The position numbers and the translations under genes are program-made. A DNA stretch of 53,296 bases from a virus, in the IMG/VR virus record IMGVR_UViG_3300049484_000358, positions 1-53,296 of that record; one strand, given 5' to 3'. The notes beneath the pieces were generated by a model that ran no database searches, was not told where the DNA came from, and was given only the letters and a program-made list of their open reading frames with translations. Positions 24,922 through 33,861 of this stretch are shown here, one piece after another (position 1 is the first letter of the stretch; every line of letters starts with the position of its first letter).

Positions 24922-26245
24922 AATCGTCGCTCTTTTTGGTTCTGCACCAACAGCACCAGCACCTCCGGAAATCCCCTGGTATCTTGCCGGAGGTGTTCCG
25001 GAAGAGAATTGCTTGGCGGCATTCAATGGCATTGGTGCCAGAGACATCACGGAAGCTCTTACAAATCTGACTGGAAAATCTGGTGCAATTGTTACTGGTG
25101 ATTGGAATAACACGAATTACCTGGGTGCACTTGTTACCAATATTCCATTTACTCAAGAAATGTCTTTGCTTCTACGCTGTCATTGGAATAGAAGTTGGTT
25201 TCCGGTCCTTCTAAGGGGAGACATTCCTGTAGAACCTGATTCTGTATATCTAATGCTGGCGGTGGATTATAAAGCAGGATTTTCTACTATCAGATATGGT
25301 TCTGAATATCAGTATATTCCGGGAACCACCTGGACAAGTGCCAACATATTCACTTTGACTAGTTCTTTATTTAGAGTAGACTCCGTGCTTCAAACAGATA
25401 CGTTAGGTGCTCCTATTGCGTATACAAATATCTATCCAAATTTAGCGATAGGTTATTCTGCCTATGTAGACAACGAACAAGCAACCAGCTACACTATTCT
25501 TCCTTTAGATCAGCTTTCGATAGAAGCATTCGCGGTATACGATATTGATATAGCTCCTTATGCTCTCGATCTGGAAACTGCGATTTCAGAACTAACTGTT
25601 CCTGATCCCACAAGTTTTTGGTTTTATACACCTAGTGCAACTTGCATAGGAGCATATAAAGCTATTGGAGCTGATCCTACATATTCTATATACAACCTAG
25701 TCAATTATTATGAATATACACTAGCTGCCGCTGGAGAAAATGGATTTGACGTAGACCCAATCAACGGCTTTAGGCCTCTAGTGGACGGAATGTTAGCTGT
25801 AACTGGCATGCGATTTACAGATAATATGTCTTTGTTACTCCGAATTGGTGCCTCTGGTGAATGGGGGCAATATCTGTATCTTGCAAATTCTGGGCAGTAT
25901 TCCATCTTAAGTAATTTAAAATTTGATACTACATCAGCGAAGTATGGGAATATGGATGGTGCTATATTCGCTGGACGAATTCAGTCAAACGACATTATAG
26001 TATATACACCATCAGGGTTCATGATAAATGGAGTTTTAAAAGTAGATGGGTACGGGACACTTGTTCCATCTTCTCCCAATCCATTCCTTGCGTTTTTCGG
26101 ATATAGCGCCGTTACCAGTGAGGACATTTCAACGCTCACTCCTAATATGTACATGAACTTCAATATTCTAGCGTTCGCTGTGTATGAAGGTGATATTCTT
26201 TCTGACGGAGTAGCATTGAGTAATGCAATAGGAGCTTTAACATGA
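24908..26245 (+). CDS. Tail fibre-like protein with two tandem domains
   Basis: 445 residues built from two diverged copies of one beta-rich domain. Pairs: CLAAFNGIGARDITEAL (about residue 35) with CIGAYKAIGADPTYSIY (about 240); IPFTQEMSLLLR with MRFTDNMSLLLR; LSIEAFAVYDIDIAPYALDL with FNILAFAVYEGDILSDGVAL; each copy ends in I-ELT or IGALT. The layout resembles concanavalin/laminin-G-like carbohydrate-binding domains, so a glycan-binding fibre is plausible. AT-rich, unlike the fibre gene before it. ATGA overlap with the sulfotransferase. Confidence 0.6.
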   Translation: MNKNKIVALFGSAPTAPAPPEIPWYLAGGVPEENCLAAFNGIGARDITEALTNLTGKSGAIVTGDWNNTNYLGALVTNIPFTQEMSLLLRCHWNRSWFPVLLRGDIPVEPDSVYLMLAVDYKAGFSTIRYGSEYQYIPGTTWTSANIFTLTSSLFRVDSVLQTDTLGAPIAYTNIYPNLAIGYSAYVDNEQATSYTILPLDQLSIEAFAVYDIDIAPYALDLETAISELTVPDPTSFWFYTPSATCIGAYKAIGADPTYSIYNLVNYYEYTLAAAGENGFDVDPINGFRPLVDGMLAVTGMRFTDNMSLLLRIGASGEWGQYLYLANSGQYSILSNLKFDTTSAKYGNMDGAIFAGRIQSNDIIVYTPSGFMINGVLKVDGYGTLVPSSPNPFLAFFGYSAVTSEDISTLTPNMYMNFNILAFAVYEGDILSDGVALSNAIGALT

Positions 26246-26907
26246 TTTATGCAATTTGTTCTACCAATAGAACTGGATCATCGCTACTGTGCGAAATCCT
26301 GATGAATTCTGGCATTGCTGGCTATCCTGCGGATTTCACCAGCAGCCTCCACCTGGATCATTTCCTTCCAGAGTGCAAGCCTGTTAAACCTCTTACAAAA
26401 CAGGTTGTGATCGAATTGATGCAGAAATATTCGACAAATGGAGTGTTTGGCATAAAGGTGCCATTTGTGGCCTATCAAGATGAGATAAAGTCAAACACCC
26501 TGCTGGACATCTTTCCAGAGAAGCCGAAATTCATATACACCCATAGGAAAGATAAGCTGGATCAGGCAATATCTTCCCTGATTGCAGTTCAAAGTGGTAA
26601 ATACTACTCGTTTCAAAGTGCGCCGCTTCCTTCTTTTCAGTCGTATTCAAAAAAGAATATTGACACATTCCTGAACATTATCAATACTCAAGAGGAAGTA
26701 TGGGAGAAATGGTTCAACGCAAATGACATAAAGCCATTGCGAATATCGTATGAGGAACTTGAAGCTGATCCCTCCAAAACAGTGGGCAAAGTGCTTCAAT
26801 ACCTTGATATTGACGTTGCGGATTTTGCCATGCCTTCTACCAAACTTAGGAAGCAAGCGAATGAAGTCAACAACGAGTGGAAGCACAGATATGAGAGTGG
26901 TGAATGA
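26242..26907 (+). CDS. Stf0-like sulfotransferase
   Basis: 221 residues. Transfers sulfate from PAPS to a sugar or other hydroxyl group. The PAPS-binding 5' loop is CSTNRTGSSLLCEIL (residues 6-20), and IYTHRKDKLDQAIS (98-111) is the 3'-phosphate-binding motif; FGIKVPF (69-75) is also typical of Stf0 (trehalose sulfotransferase) relatives. Joined to the glycan-binding-like fibre gene by ATGA overlap. It may sulfate virion or host glycans; the acceptor is unknown. Confidence 0.85.
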   Translation: MIYAICSTNRTGSSLLCEILMNSGIAGYPADFTSSLHLDHFLPECKPVKPLTKQVVIELMQKYSTNGVFGIKVPFVAYQDEIKSNTLLDIFPEKPKFIYTHRKDKLDQAISSLIAVQSGKYYSFQSAPLPSFQSYSKKNIDTFLNIINTQEEVWEKWFNANDIKPLRISYEELEADPSKTVGKVLQYLDIDVADFAMPSTKLRKQANEVNNEWKHRYESGE

Positions 26908-27074
26908 GATCGTGGTTGATTGTGGTTATGGTGGCATTGTGTGGATGTACTTCGGCATTAGCATCTACACCGACTCCACTGCCAACTCGATGGTGCGAAC
27001 CAGTGGGATGCCACATACCCACAGAATACCCTAGGTACCATATATATTTTCCGCTGATATTAAAAAACCATTAA
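26904..27074 (+). CDS. Small putative lipoprotein
   Basis: 56 residues. N-terminal signal with lipobox-like ending: MRSWLIVVMVALCGC, cysteine 15 after L-C-G. Next comes a TPTPLPT linker and a short Cys-containing tail. ATGA overlap with the sulfotransferase; last gene of the + arm. Its stop lies inside the terminator stem. It could be an outer spanin-like lipoprotein or a superinfection factor. Confidence 0.6.
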   Translation: MRSWLIVVMVALCGCTSALASTPTPLPTRWCEPVGCHIPTEYPRYHIYFPLILKNH

Positions 27075-27095
27075 ACTTATCGCCTAATGGTTTTT
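27063..27095. terminator. Bidirectional terminator between the two arms
   Basis: AAAAACCATTA (27063-27073) pairs with TAATGGTTTTT (27085-27095), an 11-bp stem with an 11-base loop. It has a T run on each strand, so it can stop the late (+) and early (-) transcripts that meet here. Confidence 0.85.
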
Positions 27096-27119
27096 ACTCC
27101 GACAAAACAAACCCCCTGC

Positions 27120-27746
27120 CTATGTCGTTGAGAGCAGTTCGTTAACCTGACGTACCCATTCATATGTATTAAATGATACGTCATTTGGATAAGCTGCTGT
27201 GGTTGATGGAGTCATTCGAACTATATGACTAACCATTGCAGCCAGCAGGTTTTCCATGGCCATGGTCTTAGACTGATCTTCATAAATTCGCTGGCGCAAA
27301 TACACTGCTAAGTCGAGAACTTCTTGGTATGCATCCACCAAAGCATTGCGTCCATTAAAACCCTGTGGGGGTGATCCATATTTCTTGGTACCCATTTCAT
27401 CGCGGGCTTTCATGTCATTGATAACCAATTCCCAAATGGGAGTGTTACCATTGTGCACCGGTTTTGGTTCGCTTTTATTTGGATCAAAAAAATTATCACC
27501 TTGTGGATATGTTGGCATGTCAATCTCCATTGTTGTTTGTATCATTTCTGCAGTCACGCGGGCGCATTGTGGGATAAGCTCATCGATGCGGGCAGTCAAC
27601 AGGTCCGCGCGTGTTCGTTCTGCCAATATAGTGTTGAGCAACAATTCGACATCGTTTGGCGAGAGCTTCATGAAGTTCTGGTCAGCTTCACGGGCCTTCT
27701 TCTGGCGGTTCCAAAACTTTTGTTCGGTGTAAAGTAGTTCGCTCAC
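27120..27746 (-). CDS. Conserved phage protein, possible MazG-like/NTP-related
   Basis: 208 residues. GTG start with a near-perfect site (GGAGGTGATC) and GTGA overlap with the gene upstream. The central helical block KYGSPPQGFNGRNALVDAYQEVLDLAVYLRQ resembles helical nucleotide pyrophosphohydrolase-like proteins often seen in phages (D-A-YQE-LDLAVYL). The N-terminal 60 residues are coiled. Last gene of the replication operon. Biochemical role not established from sequence. Confidence 0.6.
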   Translation of the reverse strand: MSELLYTEQKFWNRQKKAREADQNFMKLSPNDVELLLNTILAERTRADLLTARIDELIPQCARVTAEMIQTTMEIDMPTYPQGDNFFDPNKSEPKPVHNGNTPIWELVINDMKARDEMGTKKYGSPPQGFNGRNALVDAYQEVLDLAVYLRQRIYEDQSKTMAMENLLAAMVSHIVRMTPSTTAAYPNDVSFNTYEWVRQVNELLSTT

Positions 27747-28147
27747 AGATCACCTCCCTCTACTGCCTGGCCGTCCTGGGGCGGTTCGGGTAATGGCCGC
27801 CAGTGGGTAATATCACAACTTACGTCGTCTACCCAATCTAACCATTCTCCATTTTGATAGTATGCTTCACCATCAAACCACGGTCCTAATGCCAAAGTTC
27901 TAATTTCATTTTCAGGCAACCTTTCCCCTACGGGTATCCACCTGTTCGCCTCCCTCAGCGCATCCCTCTCCGCTTTGACGGTGGCGAGTTGTATGGTGAA
28001 CCTGTCGATGGTTGAGTTCAGGCTGGATACAACCTTGATGTATGCGTCTCGCTCATTGGTTATGGTGGCAAGTTCGGCGCGGAGGGCATCATAAGCGGTT
28101 CGACTCATACTCACGAAACTTGCTGTCAATTTGTACTCGTCGCTCAT
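27743..28147 (-). CDS. DUF551-type protein with coiled coil
   Basis: 134 residues. N-terminal coiled coil (about 15-68) followed by a DUF551 domain, recognised by RWIPVGERLPE (about 69-79) and the end DITHWRPLPEPP. DUF551 proteins are small phage accessory proteins of unknown role. AGGAG site before ATG. A second DUF551 protein is encoded at 44986-45336. Confidence 0.65.
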   Translation of the reverse strand: MSDEYKLTASFVSMSRTAYDALRAELATITNERDAYIKVVSSLNSTIDRFTIQLATVKAERDALREANRWIPVGERLPENEIRTLALGPWFDGEAYYQNGEWLDWVDDVSCDITHWRPLPEPPQDGQAVEGGDL

Positions 28148-28156
28148 TTTTTGCTC

Positions 28157-28363
28157 CTATGTATGATATGTAACCAATCGAAAAATTTCTTCCCAGTGTT
28201 TACCACATACACCGCAGGTACATTTGCGGTACAGCAGTGGTTTCGTTTCATCTTCCCTAAAAATGCGTGACCACACTAGTTGAATACCTTTGCAATAAGG
28301 ACAGCACTGTCCTTGCCGTTGTACGTATTCTCTTGGAGTCAATAAAATTTCATCTTTATCCAT
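28157..28363 (-). CDS. Small zinc-ribbon protein
   Basis: 68 residues with C-x2-C (CPYC, about 21-24) and C-x2-C (CGVC, about 50-53), spaced as in a zinc ribbon. Not recognised further. AAAGGA site eight bases before ATG. Could bind DNA or RNA. Confidence 0.6.
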   Translation of the reverse strand: MDKDEILLTPREYVQRQGQCCPYCKGIQLVWSRIFREDETKPLLYRKCTCGVCGKHWEEIFRLVTYHT

Positions 28364-28483
28364 GATACGGTTATCCTTTTGTGTTCTTTGAACTGTTCAG
28401 GTACTGACCAAGGTTACAGGCTAGGAACCAAGGTTATTGTTTATAAACTGTATTTTTAATAAGGCCTAACCTGAGCTGTTCTG
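28364..28483 (-). promoter_or_regulatory. Intergenic region with two 10-bp direct repeats
   Basis: ACCAAGGTTA occurs at 28407-28416 and again at 28427-28436, 20 bp apart. An AATAAGGCCT word near 28459 recurs at 49840. No TGACA box or clear -10/-35 pair is seen. It may be a regulator site for the last three genes of the arm. Confidence 0.3.
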
Positions 28484-28675
28484 TTAACGCTTAAGCGGCG
28501 TGTAACCTGAATACTGATGTAATTCGGCTTCATACCCTGCCGATCCTGGTTGATTGTTCATGATATGGTAATTCATTCTATTACCATTGTCTAACAACTG
28601 TATCAATATCTGACGTTTTGGATACCGTTTGGCAAGAAAAATAATTTCCCGTCTAATGCCTTTTGGTAATTCCAT
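28484..28675 (-). CDS. Small hypothetical protein
   Basis: 63 residues from the ATG one base after the upstream stop (TGACATG). Basic N-terminus MELPKGIRREIIFLAKRYPKR, then polar. Longer in-frame starts would overlap the upstream gene. Not recognised. Confidence 0.5.
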   Translation of the reverse strand: MELPKGIRREIIFLAKRYPKRQILIQLLDNGNRMNYHIMNNQPGSAGYEAELHQYSGYTPLKR

Positions 28676-28676
28676 G

Positions 28677-28922
28677 TCACACCAGTGCCTTTGCATTTTT
28701 AGCTTTATGCCGTTTACGGATTCTTTTATCCCGGGCAAATAAGAAGGGCCGATTTTCTTTGAGATTTATGGTAAGATACCCAGCTGCAGTGGTTCTAGTC
28801 TTTAGTACCACGGTATGTGTAGCAGGTTCATAATCCACGATATCAAACGTTTTAGCGGTGTCTTCCGGTTTAAATTTTATGCGGACTACATCACCGATTG
28901 TTGGTGTATATACACTCATCAT
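28677..28922 (-). CDS. Small hypothetical protein, KOW/SH3-like start
   Basis: 81 residues. Beta-rich N-terminus (TPTIGDVVRIKFKP... FDIVDYEPATHTVVLKT), compatible with a small SH3-like barrel, and a very basic C-terminus (RDKRIRKRHKAKNAK). ATGA overlap with the upstream gene. Possible nucleic-acid binding from the basic tail; otherwise unknown. Confidence 0.5.
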   Translation of the reverse strand: MMSVYTPTIGDVVRIKFKPEDTAKTFDIVDYEPATHTVVLKTRTTAAGYLTINLKENRPFLFARDKRIRKRHKAKNAKALV

Positions 28923-29116
28923 TTGTTAATCCTCATTTTATCTTGCAGCATTTTGATAACACCTGCTTGGTTTTCAATTCGTTCGAGTGCATCTTTCAAT
29001 TCAGTAACGGCATCTTCTGCAATTTGTTTATATATTCGTTGTCCATGTTCGGCGCGCACAAGGCGGATGACCAGCAGGGTAACAATGATGATTATAACTA
29101 CATCCGTTATTTTCAT
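28919..29116 (-). CDS. Small membrane-anchored coiled-coil protein
   Basis: 65 residues. One N-terminal membrane helix (ITDVVIIIIVTLLVIRLV, 3-20) followed by a coiled coil (YKQIAEDAVTELKDALERIENQ). Start chosen at the ATGA overlap with the nuclease stop. Unknown role in an otherwise replication-related operon. Confidence 0.6.
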   Translation of the reverse strand: MKITDVVIIIIVTLLVIRLVRAEHGQRIYKQIAEDAVTELKDALERIENQAGVIKMLQDKMRINK

Positions 29117-29868
29117 TGCCGTTTGCCTGCGCACTCAGAATAAATCGGACACTCTGCCCCGCAGTACATAGACAGTGGATTTGCACGGAACCGTGCCTCA
29201 GCGATATCCTGCCAAACTCCACGTACGATCTCTTCTATAAAGAGTAGTTCAGCGGGATCTCGTTTTGTTTCGAAAATTTCAAACCTGGGGTTCTTTGTTT
29301 TGGTTATGACCAAATGACGGAACGTCATATTATGATTAGTCATACCAAGCTGGTTCAACGCCGATAGATAAACCAAAGGTTGTAGTTCTTTAGCGGCTTT
29401 ATCAGCATACCACATCTTACCTGCAGTTTTGAAATCCCATGGTATGCCGTCATCCGCTAAGCAGTCAATAAATCCGATGACACCTGGAACATCATCAAGT
29501 TTCCACTCAAACTTAAACTCAATTGCAGGTGTATCATTTACCACTGCTGGTGTGATTTGGTCTACGGTGGACTGCAGGTCTGTTTCAAATATTCGTACTC
29601 CCGTTTCAAAACAAACTTCTGGAGTTTCCTCCCAAATGGTTTGCTTCCACGCTGAATTCTTTTCGGCTTCTTTCCAAGCAATCGGCCACAGTTCCGCCAT
29701 GTCTCTTGACTTGTCACGAATCCGCTGTTCAAGTACCGAGTGAACAGCGGAACCAAAAATAAGGGCTTCGCCCAAAGGACCCTGCAGGTTTCGTCTATAC
29801 TTAGCCTGCCATCGTTTACTGCAGTCCAAAAATAAGGTGATCTGAGAATAACTTAAATGGATTGACAT
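29113..29868 (-). CDS. PD-(D/E)XK nuclease, Cas4/RecB-like with Fe-S cysteines
   Basis: 251 residues. Exonuclease of the RecB/Cas4 family, likely in phage replication or recombination. Motifs: FGSAVHSVLEQ (motif I), GFIDCLADDG (motif II Asp), IPWDFKTAG (D-x-K, motif III) and QPLVYLSAL. C16 plus C236, C240 and C246 near the end form the four-cysteine pattern that holds a 4Fe-4S cluster in Cas4 and AddB. Start at 29868 (AGAGG site, 8 bases after the primase stop); a longer frame would run into the primase gene. Confidence 0.85.
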   Translation of the reverse strand: MSIHLSYSQITLFLDCSKRWQAKYRRNLQGPLGEALIFGSAVHSVLEQRIRDKSRDMAELWPIAWKEAEKNSAWKQTIWEETPEVCFETGVRIFETDLQSTVDQITPAVVNDTPAIEFKFEWKLDDVPGVIGFIDCLADDGIPWDFKTAGKMWYADKAAKELQPLVYLSALNQLGMTNHNMTFRHLVITKTKNPRFEIFETKRDPAELLFIEEIVRGVWQDIAEARFRANPLSMYCGAECPIYSECAGKRQ

Positions 29869-29876
29869 TATACCTC

Positions 29877-32015
29877 TTATGTTACATACATGTTGGCTTG
29901 TTGATTGAGTTTGAACCCAATGATGTAGGTATGTCCACCAGAACGATTTAGTGGTTGACCAGTAAGCGCTGAACATCTCTGAGTGAATTTGGTACGCGTC
30001 ATTATGTACCGTTCACCTGCATCTCTAGACCAACCAACAAATGCTTGGTAAGCATCAGATGATTTTACTTTGGACGCTGAATGTTCTTCGGTGCATTCTT
30101 CCATAAACATCCGGACTATATCACTATCAGTTCGATAGCCTTGCACCGCAGCAGTAACTTCAGTCGGTTCACCGAGTCCCTGCTTTATCCACGCCTGCGA
30201 ACCACGAACTAACCACGCCAAAATACCCTGCTGTTCGGCTGCCAGCAGTGCATCTACTTCACTGCGTGGTTTTCTCAAGTCTTTTGGAATTGATCGTTCA
30301 AATGGGATCAGTCTAATGCGATCCCAAATCGAGTTGGTCTGCGATCTGATAATCGGTTTCTCATTTGTTCTAACCCATAATTTAAATACGGGTTTATATT
30401 CAAACGGGTTTTTGTACTTAAAACAAGCCTGGACGGTATCACCGCCAGTCAACTGCTTCACCAAAGCTTCGGATAACTTTTGGTGTTCTTCCGCTTCATT
30501 CATCGAAACAAACCTGGCGCCTTGAAGTTTCGCTAAACTGCTGGACACTCGGTTATCCACGGTAGTTGAAGTAATGACTACCATGTCACTCATCTGCGAG
30601 TAACCCGTTCCCAGTATGTCTTGAACTGTTTCAAGAATAGTTGATTTACCGTTGGCTCCAGATTCTCCCCAACAAATGAAAAAACACCGTTCATCCACGG
30701 CGCCTGTTATGGAGTATCCCAAAGACTTTTGCATGAAGTCAATCAGTCCAAGGTGCCCATCAAAAATTAGTTCAAATGTTTTCTCCCAAAATGGACACGT
30801 CGCAGCGGGGTCATAATCTAATGGAACCATTTTCGAAATCATATCTTCTTTACGGTGTTTGTATAACTCACCGGTTTTAAGATCAATGGTTCCATTATTA
30901 CAGTTCAACAGCCACAATGTTCTGAATGCGTCGATGTCTTCGGTTGTTTTACGTATCTGCGGAAATGTTGTTGCCAATGAAATGGCCGCTGAAATTGAAC
31001 CTGCTGACAGGGATTTTATAGTCCACTGAATTGTTGCCGCTAACTCTTTTGCTTCATTTCTATTTGAAGCTTGCATCAATCGCTTAGCGGCATCATCTCT
31101 AAGCGCTTTCATGCAGGACATAAACAACTGCGATACTACGGCATCATCAGGATCGGGTTCCCATACTTTACCATTCCAGTGAAACCACCCCATACCTGTT
31201 ACATAAATGAGATCCGCTCCATAAGTGTCAATCAACATCTCTGCATTGAACGTGTCTGAACGCTCGGAGACATCGATAACTTTCTTAGCTGCTGCCCTGT
31301 ATGCACTATCTATAGTGGCGACTATTTCTGTTTCTGGTATATCACCATGTCCCTGATCATTTATCCATTTGGTAATCGCTGATACTGCAAATTCTTGCGT
31401 TGTACCCTGCTTTGCAAGCGCAAGTGCAGCATGGTATATGCTATTATTGCGATTACCTTTATCCATTTTTGCACCAACACTGCTGTAGTCTGAATCGTCT
31501 TGCGATAAAACCAAACTAAGCAACCATCCAGGTATTGGTAGTATTTCATAATCAAATGGACTATTTATCCATTCGTATTCCGTGCCATTTGGATGTACGC
31601 TGCCTGGTGCAACTACCTGACCATCGTTACCACGGATGTCAATACCTTTACCAACTTTACCGGGACTATTTCCAATCTCTTCTCCTTGTGGATACTGAAA
31701 ATAGTAATGAGTACCACCAGTACCAGTACGAACGGACACGGTAGCAAATTTACCATGTCGTTCAATTAATTTGTTCCATGATATATCGCCACCGTTTTTA
31801 GGGTCTATATCAACTACTATGATACCAGACTCTTTACCGGTGGCTATACCCCAGTTACAATCTTTGTATTGGGCGGCCCATAAGCGTATCGTTGATTCGG
31901 TTACAGTTGCGCGTTCTTGCCATTTACCTATAATAGGAATTTTATTGCGCACCTGCAGTGGATGCATACGAAAGCCCAGCCGTGCCAATGTCAGTACGGC
32001 GTCTAATGAGGTCAT
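29877..32015 (-). CDS. Primase-polymerase/SF3 helicase fusion
   Basis: 712 residues. Replicative primase plus helicase. The N-terminal prim-pol domain shows VVDIDPKNGG (about 67-76, D-x-D metal site), GTGGTHYYFQYP (about 102-113) and GIDIRGNDGQVVAPGS (about 125-140). A D5-type linker leads to a superfamily 3 helicase: Walker A GESGANGKST (near 450), then RFVSMNEAEEHQKLSE and FKLWVRTNEKPI (sensor). The C-terminal region is likely DNA binding. Followed after 8 bases by the nuclease gene. Replication thus uses prim-pol, SF3 helicase and Pol A. Confidence 0.92.
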   Translation of the reverse strand: MTSLDAVLTLARLGFRMHPLQVRNKIPIIGKWQERATVTESTIRLWAAQYKDCNWGIATGKESGIIVVDIDPKNGGDISWNKLIERHGKFATVSVRTGTGGTHYYFQYPQGEEIGNSPGKVGKGIDIRGNDGQVVAPGSVHPNGTEYEWINSPFDYEILPIPGWLLSLVLSQDDSDYSSVGAKMDKGNRNNSIYHAALALAKQGTTQEFAVSAITKWINDQGHGDIPETEIVATIDSAYRAAAKKVIDVSERSDTFNAEMLIDTYGADLIYVTGMGWFHWNGKVWEPDPDDAVVSQLFMSCMKALRDDAAKRLMQASNRNEAKELAATIQWTIKSLSAGSISAAISLATTFPQIRKTTEDIDAFRTLWLLNCNNGTIDLKTGELYKHRKEDMISKMVPLDYDPAATCPFWEKTFELIFDGHLGLIDFMQKSLGYSITGAVDERCFFICWGESGANGKSTILETVQDILGTGYSQMSDMVVITSTTVDNRVSSSLAKLQGARFVSMNEAEEHQKLSEALVKQLTGGDTVQACFKYKNPFEYKPVFKLWVRTNEKPIIRSQTNSIWDRIRLIPFERSIPKDLRKPRSEVDALLAAEQQGILAWLVRGSQAWIKQGLGEPTEVTAAVQGYRTDSDIVRMFMEECTEEHSASKVKSSDAYQAFVGWSRDAGERYIMTRTKFTQRCSALTGQPLNRSGGHTYIIGFKLNQQANMYVT

Positions 32016-32023
32016 TTAAACCT

Positions 32024-32803
32024 CTAGTCGCGAGTGCAAATAAACAGTGCATTGTTAGACTCAGCTGGAAATGGTACAGCAGCGAATACACGAAAAAATG
32101 CATTTGGCATAACCTCTTTGATTTGCTCCGTATACTCGTTCATAAATACTGCTGGCAGGTGATCCATGCGAATGAACGTACCCATTGCATGAACAATACG
32201 AAATCCAGCCTGCTCCAGCAGTTTTACTTTTCCGTTGTACGTCCACTCACGTGGCTTGCCGTCTGCATCCAGATGGTTATCGGCAACAGTGTCTGATCCA
32301 CCGAGGTTCGGTGAACTCAAGAACATATACCCTCCAGGTTTCGTCCACGAGTATAACCTGCGGACTAACTCTGGAGCTAGAGACTTATCGATGTGCTCTA
32401 ACATTTCCGTGCAGACTACAACAGACTTTGGTCTGATTGTAGACGGATCATCCACAACGATGTTCATCTGGATGAGTTCAACATCAGCACCATCAGGCAG
32501 GCGTCCTTCTTCGATCCATGAAGATTTTGCACGCAGGTCAATTCCAGTGTAATCAAACCCATCCATACCAGCGCGATTGCGCCATAAATACGTAAGCAAT
32601 GGAAACCGACCACAGCCAACGTCCAGCAAGTCTGTAACTTGTTTGCGTTTTACGTGTTTCATAACAACGGCGTAACGGAAGACGTGTGCCATCCAGTCGG
32701 CGTGATCCATGAAACCATTATGAACGGCGTCGGTGGCATTTAGTTCGGTTAAATTTGAACCATTGTTTGTATTACCGATTACTCGAAAATTTTTAGTACC
32801 CAT
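32024..32803 (-). CDS. Class I SAM-dependent methyltransferase
   Basis: 259 residues. Motif I DLLDVGCGRFPLLTYL (about residues 57-72) binds S-adenosylmethionine; SVVVCTEMLEHIDKSL (about 126-141) and WTKPGGYMFLSSPN complete the Methyltransf_11-like fold. No DPPY/NPPY motif of DNA adenine methylases or PC motif of cytosine methylases is seen, so DNA bases are not the obvious substrate. Start at 32803 with AAAGGAG. It sits among nucleotide-metabolism genes, so a modified-nucleotide substrate is possible but unproven. Confidence 0.8.
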   Translation of the reverse strand: MGTKNFRVIGNTNNGSNLTELNATDAVHNGFMDHADWMAHVFRYAVVMKHVKRKQVTDLLDVGCGRFPLLTYLWRNRAGMDGFDYTGIDLRAKSSWIEEGRLPDGADVELIQMNIVVDDPSTIRPKSVVVCTEMLEHIDKSLAPELVRRLYSWTKPGGYMFLSSPNLGGSDTVADNHLDADGKPREWTYNGKVKLLEQAGFRIVHAMGTFIRMDHLPAVFMNEYTEQIKEVMPNAFFRVFAAVPFPAESNNALFICTRD

Positions 32804-32822
32804 TGAAAGCTCCTTTGATGAA

Positions 32823-33860
32823 TTACGCTTGTTGTAACGCAGCGAATGCCATGCGCTTCTCATTTGCTCTATGGCCAAGTAAAGCGTCTTTATCTACTTC
32901 ACCGACTCCTTTTCTCCAATCTGCATTTTCAACAAATGCATTATATAATGCCCATGATGTATTTGCCAGATGCGGGGTTTCATCATTGAAAGCCCCAAAC
33001 AATTCACGAACATTCACCTGCATAGTTTCTGATCGCTGTACGTAATAATCATAAGCTGCCGCGGCGGCAACGCCCTGCTGACGTATGTCGGCTAAGTCCG
33101 AATTACCTTCTGGTATTAGATCTACTAAACCCGCTTTAGCTGGAGTCTTTGGTTGCGGATAAACATAATCCAAAATTCTCGTAACCTGTTCGGCGGTGAT
33201 TTTGTACTTAGCCATCATTTCAAACGCGCTGATGGTTGCAACCTGCGACGTTACCATTTTACCGATAATGTTCAGATTGAATTCAAAGTTACGGCCAACG
33301 CCACTGCGGTGGTTCATTGAAATGTTGACAGCTGAGGTTTTAAGCGCGGTCATCAGTGCATTGGTACACCGCAATCGTAGAGTAGTAAAAATGCTTTTGA
33401 GTGATGTACCACCATCCAAAGTATCAACCAATAAATAGTACATTTCAACGGGATCTTTATGAATCTCTATTCTACCGGCGTTGAGTAGAAAGAAAACTGT
33501 TTGACCGCCGTCTATTTCACCGATTACTTCTAATGGCCAGCGTCCAGTGATAGCATCTAGTTTCGCTGCTAACTCCGAACGTTGAATAATCTCGAACTCT
33601 TTTCCACACCTACCAAACGGCGTATAAACACCGCTGGTGTGATCCGGTACCCGCATAAGTTCGTACTTGCCAAGCGGTACAGCGGTGGGTTTGCCTTCGG
33701 CATTTCTTACTGCTGCGTACGTCGGTGCTTTTATAACTTTGAAGTCGGCACCAATCTCACGTAGTGCAAGTGAAGCGGGTATGGCCGTGTCGAACTTTGT
33801 ACCCATACCTTCCCATATAGGACGACGAAAACCATCATTACGAAAATCGATTAGTGACAT
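32823..33860 (-). CDS. DUF932 family protein
   Basis: 345 residues. Matches the phage/plasmid DUF932 (TIGR03299-like) pattern: ADFKVIKAPTY near residue 40, GVYTPFGRCGKEFEIIQ (about 75-92), then LRCTNALMTALKTS and NHRSGVGRNFEFNLN. The family is common on phages and plasmids; its activity is not known. Start at 33860 with AAGGAG. One base separates its start from the stop of the hydroxymethylase gene. Confidence 0.85.
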   Translation of the reverse strand: MSLIDFRNDGFRRPIWEGMGTKFDTAIPASLALREIGADFKVIKAPTYAAVRNAEGKPTAVPLGKYELMRVPDHTSGVYTPFGRCGKEFEIIQRSELAAKLDAITGRWPLEVIGEIDGGQTVFFLLNAGRIEIHKDPVEMYYLLVDTLDGGTSLKSIFTTLRLRCTNALMTALKTSAVNISMNHRSGVGRNFEFNLNIIGKMVTSQVATISAFEMMAKYKITAEQVTRILDYVYPQPKTPAKAGLVDLIPEGNSDLADIRQQGVAAAAAYDYYVQRSETMQVNVRELFGAFNDETPHLANTSWALYNAFVENADWRKGVGEVDKDALLGHRANEKRMAFAALQQA

Positions 33861-33861
33861 G

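Noticed and set aside
32024-32803. DNA methyltransferase
   Set aside because: No DPPY/NPPY or PCQ motif; looks like a small-molecule methyltransferase.
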